Source: Pseudomonadota bacterium (lineage in GTDB: Bacteria > Myxococcota_A > Polyangia > Haliangiales > Haliangiaceae). From it: a DNA stretch of 64,000 bases. Location of the stretch: contig JAKSDA010000614.1 in the NCBI GenBank assembly GCA_022360315.1, forward strand, positions 24,226 to 88,225. The letters are read 5' to 3'. The stretch's first letter is position 1; the number at the start of each line of letters is the position of its first letter. Under the pieces are notes generated by a model. The model was not told the DNA's origin, did not search any database, and saw nothing but the letters and a program-made list of their open reading frames with translations. The position numbers and the translations under genes are program-made. Positions 62,543-64,000 of the stretch are shown here, piece after piece.

Positions 62543-62611
62543 GTGCCCAACGCAACCGACCGGGGTACGCGCCGCGTGGATTCGGGCTACTCCGGCCGGT
62601 GCGTTGGGCAC
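62543..62611. repeat. Long imperfect stem-loop
   Basis: A 12-bp perfect inverted repeat GTGCCCAACGCA / TGCGTTGGGCAC (62543-62554 and 62600-62611) is extended inwards by partly complementary CCGACCGG and CCGGCCGG. There is no U-tract. It could be a folded RNA or the relic of a palindromic mobile unit. Confidence 0.5.
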
Positions 62612-62687
62612 AAAGTGCCAATGCTCGGAGTGAGCGGTTGGTCGGTTGAGAGAGCAACACTCAAGCGCACTGGCGAACTGCGCTCGC

Positions 62688-62942
62688 TCAGCTTGCCCTG
62701 CGACGACGTATTACGATCGAGCGATCGAGCAAGGAAACAAAAACACTGACGAACGTCGGGCACTGATTATGAAGCCGTATCACCGCATCGATATCGGCAA
62801 GGTCGACATCTGCATTTAATGAATCTAAACTCTCTATCAGCTGAATGAAAAACGGCAATAGCGCGCGATTCTCCTGAACGAGTACAGCGATTCGATTCTG
62901 CAAGCTTGTGAGAAGATCCGTCCAGGAGGTGAATTTGGACAT
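62688..62942 (-). CDS. Small hypothetical protein
   Basis: The ATG at 62942 is preceded by AGGTGGAG about 1-5 bases upstream. The 84-residue product (MSKFTSWTDLLTSLQNRIAV at the start) has leucine- and isoleucine-rich helices and a basic tail (IVIRRRRAS). The base composition is lower in GC than that of neighbours. No family is recognised. A small alpha-helical protein is the most that can be said. Confidence 0.45.
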   Translation of the reverse strand: MSKFTSWTDLLTSLQNRIAVLVQENRALLPFFIQLIESLDSLNADVDLADIDAVIRLHNQCPTFVSVFVSLLDRSIVIRRRRAS

Positions 62943-63303
62943 ACTCCACCTGTTTGTAAACAGCTCAGCAAAATGGACACTGCTCAGAATGAATCCATAT
63001 CACCCGACAGCAGTGAGTGAGTGAGTGAATTGCTGCGCTGTGAGATCTGGATACATCGCCGAGCGACTGTGGTCAATCAATGCGTACGGCCGGTAGTCGA
63101 ATGCGTCACTATGACGCATTTTCGGATTTTTTGTAGATCACCTTACAAGAACAGCCCAGTACTCGTACATCGAGCGCCGGGCTGTCAGGCATGAGTCGGT
63201 GATCACGATGCTGGAATCAGCGATCACGATGAATCGGATTCGGGCGGGCTGGGATCGCAGGTGCCTGAGTTGTTGGAATGCGATCTCCGCCAGCCGCTCG
63301 TGA
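62943..63303. other. Intergenic region left of the transposase relic
   Basis: About 360 bases without a gene. Part of it may be further decayed insertion-sequence DNA, but I cannot match it. Confidence 0.35.
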
Positions 63304-63540
63304 TGGCTTTATAGTGCCAACCTGACCCATTGCGGAGGGAACAGCCCGCGCACCATCTTGGACGAGCTGGGCGCTATCCAAAGCGTCGATGTCGTTCTCC
63401 CCATTGCCACAACTCCCAAACGCGACCTGCGGCTTCGCTGCGTCGTCCGCCCCGACCGCGCCCAGGCTGCGCTCCTCGACCGCCTGGGCCTACACCTCCC
63501 CAAGCGTCTGCAGCCTTTACTGTCGGAAGGCAAAATGTAG
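63304..63540 (+). mobile_element. Transposase C-terminal relic (IS4/IS1634-like)
   Basis: The plus-strand frame encodes YSANLTHCGGNSPRTILDEL, then AIQSVDVVLPI and RLRCVVRPDRAQAALLDRLG, ending LPKRLQPLLSEGKM and a stop. The IQSVDVVLP and V(A/V)RPD-x-x-QA-x-LLDRLGL-x-LP(K/R)RL patterns are typical of the C-termini of IS4-superfamily (IS1634-like) transposases. A stop codon lies directly before this segment in frame, and the DDE core is absent, so only the 3' end of the element is present. It interrupts the Rhs/Hint-type gene on the other strand. Confidence 0.7.
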
Positions 63541-64000
63541 TGCCAATTTTTCGACCTAACCTGCTGTTCATTTCCATTGGCGTCATTCAAGTGGAGGTCT
63601 AACACCTCCTGATCGACTGTCACGAACGCCTGAACTACTGGTCTCCAGCCCTCTTCGCCGGTCTCATCGTCTCGCGACCACACCCAGTCATCCACTGAGA
63701 TTTCCTCTATGGGCTTATAGCCGTCGAACGTCTCCACCAAAGTGCCCTCTGCAAAGCACATCTTTGCGGCCCGCCTAGCCGCAAACCGCCCAGCGCCCTT
63801 GAGCAGTCCGGCGCCACCCATCACCATTTCGCCGGCGGTGGCGGTATAACCGCCGTAGCGGTAGGCGGCGCTGCAAGGGTTGGCCTGGTCGCCGAGGCCG
63901 GCTTTGTCGCGGAGCCAAGCGGTGGCGCCGCCGGTGACGGTGTCGACAGCGCCCATGACGAAGTTGCCGACGGGGTCGACCCAGTCGAAGTATTCGTACC
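63309..64000 (-). CDS. Rhs-type protein C-terminus with Hint domain, truncated by a transposase relic; N-terminus beyond window
   Basis: The frame enters from the right edge (YEYFDWVDPVGNFVMGAVDT) and runs to 63309. It has the linker typical of Rhs/polymorphic-toxin proteins (DPVGNF, then a Gly/Ala-rich stretch) and a HintN start, CFAEGTLVETFDGYKPIEE, whose Cys would be the autoprocessing nucleophile, followed by VWSRDDETGEEGWRPVVQAF and LDLHLNDANGNEQQV. At about 63555-63541 the homology ends, and the remaining ~80 codons are the antisense of a transposase relic. The HPFW-type histidine of the Hint domain is therefore missing and the toxin tip is lost. It is probably an inactive, chimeric gene end. 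Confidence 0.7.
   Translation of the reverse strand, partial: YEYFDWVDPVGNFVMGAVDTVTGGATAWLRDKAGLGDQANPCSAAYRYGGYTATAGEMVMGGAGLLKGAGRFAARRAAKMCFAEGTLVETFDGYKPIEEISVDDWVWSRDDETGEEGWRPVVQAFVTVDQEVLDLHLNDANGNEQQVRSKNWHYILPSDSKGCRRLGRCRPRRSRSAAWARSGRTTQRSRRSRLGVVAMGRTTSTLWIAPSSSKMVRGLFPPQWVRLAL

Overview
The window looks like a chromosomal segment of a GC-rich (estimated by eye at about 60%) Gram-negative bacterium, most likely a myxobacterium or close relative (Myxococcota). The clues are an Oar-type TonB-dependent receptor, many secreted lipoproteins, a protein with an MXAN_5187-like C-terminus, a remnant of a eukaryote-type Ser/Thr kinase, a trypsin-like lipoprotein and the cinA-thpR-recA gene order. 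I saw no tRNA, rRNA, CRISPR array or intact insertion sequence.

Layout. 1-531: 3'-truncated (window edge) phosphopantetheinyl transferase. 0.6-4.1 kb: operon of a PilZ/J-domain/TPR protein, a lidless Hsp70 and a GbsR/MarR-type regulator. 4.2-8.6 kb: Oar-like receptor with a lipoprotein. 9-12.6 kb: cinA-thpR-recA, divergent from a PP2C phosphatase and YceI. 14-17 kb: lipoprotein, purple-acid-phosphatase-like enzyme, a histidine-kinase remnant and a cupin. 17.1-19.3 kb: fimT-pilV-pilW-type minor pseudopilins with an 89-bp duplication at the 5' end of fimT. 19.4-22.3 kb: TrkA-TrkH potassium uptake. 22.5-31.6 kb: secreted and envelope proteins (beta-barrel, crippled alpha/beta hydrolase, NAD-epimerase, serine protease, lipoprotein, beta-lactamase-fold hydrolase) and a MetE-like protein.

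31.8-39.8 kb is an accessory island: a Uma2 nuclease, decayed fragments (XRE regulator, sulfatase-modifying-factor-like domain, Ser/Thr kinase) and an intact two-gene module of a 1255-aa P-loop ATPase and a 944-aa DNA methyltransferase, resembling BREX (PglY/BrxC) or Hma-type defence.

40.0-52.4 kb is the most striking part: a nine-gene cluster of an ABC ATPase, TonB-dependent receptor, two DUF3526-type ABC permeases, a PhyH-type dioxygenase, a nicotianamine synthase homologue, an ATP-grasp ligase, an MFS transporter and a DUF5916-type outer-membrane protein. It reads as a complete metallophore make-export-import system, but without the racemase and opine dehydrogenase of staphylopine/pseudopaline loci. 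Two promoters that share an AT-rich box flank the ABC ATPase gene.

52.5-64 kb: a low-GC secreted amidohydrolase with ricin-B lectin repeats, a gene-poor stretch with a substrate-binding-protein remnant, comEC, two envelope proteins including the MXAN_5187-like one, small hypothetical genes, and at the right edge an Rhs/Hint-type gene cut by a transposase remnant.
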